Origin: Micromonospora andamanensis
GTDB lineage: Bacteria; Actinomycetota; Actinomycetes; Mycobacteriales; Micromonosporaceae
NCBI RefSeq assembly: GCF_016863495.1
Contig: NZ_BOOZ01000003.1
Location: 372,001-436,000, forward strand
DNA: 64,000 bases
Direction of reading: 5' to 3'
Shown here: in pieces, positions 62,760 to 64,000 of the stretch
Layout: each line of letters starts with the position of its first letter
How positions within the stretch are numbered: position 1 is the first letter of the stretch
The notes under the pieces: generated by a model
Databases searched by the model: none
What the model saw: the letters and a program-made list of their open reading frames with translations, nothing else
What the model was told of the DNA's origin: nothing
Position numbers and translations under genes: made by a program

Positions 62760-63782
62760 ATGCTCATCAGCCAGCGACCGACCCTCTCCGAGGAGTCGAT
62801 CAACGAGACCCGGTCCCGGTTCACCATCGAGCCGCTGGAGCCGGGCTTCGGCTACACCCTGGGCAACTCGCTGCGGCGTACGCTGCTGTCCTCCATCCCG
62901 GGTGCGGCGGTCACCTCGATCAAGATCGACGGGGTGCTGCACGAGTTCACCACGATCCCCGGGGTCAAGGAGGACGTGGTCGAGCTCGTCATGAACATCA
63001 AGGAGCTCTGCGTCAGCTCCGAGCACGACGAGCCGGTCAGCATGTACCTGCGTAAGCAGGGGCCGGGCGACGTGACCGCCGGTGACATCCAGCCTCCGGC
63101 AGGTGTCTCGGTGCACAACCCGGACCTGAAGCTGGCCACCCTCAACGGCAAGGGCCGGCTCGACATGGAGCTGACCGTCGAGCGGGGGCGTGGTTACGTC
63201 ACCGCGGCACAGAACAAGCAGGCGGGCGCGGAGATCGGCCGGATCCCGGTCGACTCGATCTACTCCCCGGTGCTCAAGGTGACCTACCGCGTCGAGGCGA
63301 CCCGTGTCGAGCAGCGGACGGACTTCGACCGGCTGATCATCGACGTCGAGACCAAGCCGTCGATGGGGCCGCGTACCGCACTGGCCTCGGCCGGTTCGAC
63401 GCTCGTGGAGCTGTTCGGGCTGGCCCGTGAGCTGGACGAGACCGCCGAGGGTATCGACATCGGCCCGTCCCCGCAGGACGCGCAGCTGGCGGCGGACCTG
63501 GCCCTGCCGATCGAGGAGCTGGACCTGACCGTCCGCTCCTACAACTGCCTCAAGCGCGAGGGCATCAACTCCGTTGGTGAGCTCATCGGGCGTACCGAGG
63601 CCGACCTCCTCGACATCCGCAACTTCGGCCAGAAGTCGATCGACGAGGTCAAGATGAAGCTCGCCGGGATGGGTCTCGGGCTGAAGGACTCGGCTCCGAA
63701 CTTCGACCCGGCGCACGTCGTGGACGCCTTCGGCGAGGCCGACTACGACACCGACGACTACCGCGAGACCGAGCAGCTCTAG
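62760..63782 (+). CDS. rpoA: DNA-directed RNA polymerase subunit alpha
   Basis: A 340-residue assembly platform for polymerase. The N-terminal domain ([12 protein letters not shown], ...[24 protein letters not shown]) dimerises and holds beta and beta-prime. The C-terminal domain ([38 protein letters not shown]) binds UP elements and activators. AGAGAAGAGAAG serves as ribosome-binding site before ATG 62760. Confidence 0.98.
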   Translation: MLISQRPTLSEESINETRSRFTIEPLEPGFGYTLGNSLRRTLLSSIPGAAVTSIKIDGVLHEFTTIPGVKEDVVELVMNIKELCVSSEHDEPVSMYLRKQGPGDVTAGDIQPPAGVSVHNPDLKLATLNGKGRLDMELTVERGRGYVTAAQNKQAGAEIGRIPVDSIYSPVLKVTYRVEATRVEQRTDFDRLIIDVETKPSMGPRTALASAGSTLVELFGLARELDETAEGIDIGPSPQDAQLAADLALPIEELDLTVRSYNCLKREGINSVGELIGRTEADLLDIRNFGQKSIDEVKMKLAGMGLGLKDSAPNFDPAHVVDAFGEADYDTDDYRETEQL

Positions 63783-63816
63783 TCCGCGCTGCCGCCACAC
63801 CTGAGGAGCACCAAGC

Positions 63817-64000
63817 ATGCCCACGCCCACCAAGGGCCCCCGCCTCGGCGGCAGCCCCGCGCACGAGCGGCTGATGCTGGCCAACCTGGCCACCGCGCTG
63901 TTCCAGCACGGCAAGATCCAGACCACCGAGACCAAGGCTCGGCGGCTGCGTCCGCTCGCCGAGCAGCTGATCACGAAGGCCAAGCGGGGCGACCTCGCGT
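63817..64000 (+). CDS. rplQ: 50S ribosomal protein L17, 5' part (runs off the window end)
   Basis: The first 61 codons of a tunnel-exit protein: [20 protein letters not shown], then [26 protein letters not shown] and [11 protein letters not shown], the L17 signature. ATG 63817 has TGAGGAGC upstream. It is the normal last gene of the alpha operon after rpoA. The 3' end is outside the window. Confidence 0.96.
   Translation, partial: MPTPTKGPRLGGSPAHERLMLANLATALFQHGKIQTTETKARRLRPLAEQLITKAKRGDLA

Overview
The window is very GC-rich chromosomal DNA from an actinobacterium, most likely Micromonospora or a close relative in the Micromonosporaceae. The evidence is the near-saturating GC at third codon positions, many GTG and TTG starts, stop/start overlaps of the GTGA and ATGA type, the order rpmG-hadA-hadB-tRNA-Trp-secE-nusG-rplK-rplA known from mycobacteria and relatives, and short repeats carrying the start ATGAGCGAGCG. 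This assignment rests on recalled gene order and sequence style, not on a database search.

Bases 1 to about 20.5 kb are accessory and energy-metabolism genes. They include the 5' end of proB (minus strand), an alkyltransferase-like gene, a GPH-type sugar symporter overlapping a sphingosine-1-phosphate-lyase-like PLP enzyme, and a second, incomplete set of complex I genes in the order B, C, H, I, J, K, L, M, N. Unrelated genes interrupt this set: a DUF2252 protein, a glucose-dehydrogenase-like enzyme, an ECM4/YqjG-type thiol transferase and a Uma2-family nuclease. No A, D, E, F or G subunit is present in the window. Two related 80-bp elements sit exactly at the nuoL/nuoM and nuoM/nuoN stop/start junctions, and a shortened copy sits at the start of nuoI. 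htpX, a second MFS transporter, a GNAT acetyltransferase and yajQ follow.

Bases 20.9 to 26.2 kb carry tRNA-Tyr with a strong downstream terminator, a lower-GC stretch with a possible small secreted peptide, a membrane GAF-GGDEF-EAL protein, tRNA-Thr, tRNA-Met, rpmG, the hadA/hadB dehydratase pair and tRNA-Trp.

Bases 26.4 to 64 kb are the core gene-expression region: secE-nusG, rplK-rplA, an inserted two-gene ABC exporter, an L10-leader-controlled rplJ-rplL, rpoB-rpoC, two small membrane proteins, the str operon (rpsL-rpsG-fusA-tuf), and the S10, spc and alpha operons almost continuously from rpsJ to rplQ, with secY, adk, map and a DUF1707 protein embedded. These genes build the ribosome, RNA polymerase, elongation factors and the Sec translocon core.

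Regulatory DNA is readable in several places. Consensus-like promoters precede the secE, rplJ, rpoB, rpsL, rpsJ and infA units and the tRNA genes. Long perfect or near-perfect hairpins lie between rplL/rpoB, rpoB/rpoC, rplO/secY and rpsD/rpoA. An identical 20-nt motif occurs in the leaders of both the str operon and the S10 operon. No CRISPR array, prophage, insertion sequence or transposase was found.
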